From NCBI GenBank assembly GCA_030068145.1, contig JAPJBO010001121.1, positions 1-64,000 on the forward strand: DNA of 64,000 nt, given 5' to 3'. This DNA comes from Diplonema papillatum. Its lineage: Eukaryota; Euglenozoa; Diplonemea; Diplonemida; Diplonemidae. Below are positions 63,641-64,000 of the stretch, piece after piece. The notes below the pieces were generated by a model. That model had not been told where the DNA came from. It saw only the letters and a program-made list of their open reading frames with translations, and made no database searches. The number at the start of each line of letters is the position of its first letter. The first letter of the stretch is position 1. A program made the translations under genes and the position numbers.

Positions 63641-64000
63641 TTTCTCTTCTGGTGTAACGGGGGGCCTTCACGAGGCAACACTGTTGACCGCAACTTAGCG
63701 GTGCGATCCCCCAACCGCCAGCATATGTACTGGATGCGACGCGGAACAAGTGCTGACAGCACCGCCCGGCGAATAGAGGGCCACAAAAGTGACAAATCGA
63801 CCGGTCGGGGGGTGCTTAGCAGCCAATGGCTTGATGGCTGAGTGCACACCTAAGCAGGGCTGCATCCTCGTGTTGTAGCCGTTTTTTTTTTTTTTTTTTT
63901 TTTTGAAGTATAGAGCTCACTAGGACAACAAACGGAGGCTGGGCCTTAGCCTTTTGAGAGGGAAACATCGGGAACATGAATGTACCTGGCCATCCTTTAG
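63641..64000. other. Terminal intergenic sequence
   Basis: A T-run of about 28 at 63877-63904 could be the tail of a retroposed sequence on the minus strand. No gene. Confidence 0.4.

Overview
This is nuclear DNA from a protist with a large, repeat-rich genome, at roughly even base composition. Genes are sparse and far apart, and there are no operons. Canonical GT-AG splice sites can be placed in three genes. The best taxonomic clue is a degenerate 18S rRNA piece (about 52766-52866, minus strand). It carries GCACCCGCGG at the 530 loop and ATTAATGCTGCTGCTGTTAAA-type sequence after it, where most eukaryotes have GCAGCCGCGG. As I know it, that variant marks Euglenozoa, so a euglenid or diplonemid is my best guess. 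The fragment may be a pseudogene, so this is not proof.

Layout. 1-7.1 kb: repeats, including a 1.48-kb element with terminal inverted repeats and a TAA target duplication (Harbinger-like). 7.2-12.5 kb: a decayed Penelope-like retroelement in which the GIY-YIG nuclease precedes the reverse transcriptase. The open frame that continues the RT also encodes a ubiquitin-specific-protease (USP) domain with its Cys, Gln/His and His boxes, a zinc ribbon and two C-terminal zinc fingers. 12.5-15.6 kb: nested repeats, a 28S rRNA fragment and an inverted copy of the retroelement 5' region. 15.6-25.9 kb: a two-exon gene for a secreted astacin-type metalloprotease (about 3,091 residues) with nine near-identical ~296-residue repeats. 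27-31 kb: a 170-bp tandem array, a basic Ala/Arg-rich ORF, and G-rich foldback elements. 31-35.5 kb: repeats, a leucine-rich-repeat gene fragment and a long (CA)n tract.

35.6-37.4 kb: a 602-residue Cys/His-rich protein with a coding minisatellite. 37.6-38.1 kb: a 41-bp minisatellite. 38.9-40.3 kb: a retroelement RNase H relic, then a gene with a PARP-like ADP-ribosyltransferase fold followed by WWE domains. 40.5-44.4 kb: two tRNA-derived SINE-like units and several satellites. 44.4-47.8 kb: a 729-residue coiled-coil protein preceded by two truncated tandem copies of its own 5' end. 48-64 kb: mostly dispersed repeats. Among them are a 28S fragment, an antisense pseudogene piece of the astacin repeats, a short membrane-protein ORF, the 18S fragment, a 45-bp array, and first exons of DPY-30 (55355) and a Cgr1/CCDC86-type nucleolar protein (61535). 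The 3' exons of these last two are not recognisable here.

The genes are unrelated housekeeping or surface/secreted functions. What ties the window together is the mobile and repetitive DNA: at least four dispersed repeat families recur across it in both orientations, inside introns and beside gene fragments. Many long open frames are artefacts of stop-free tandem repeats and were not annotated as genes.
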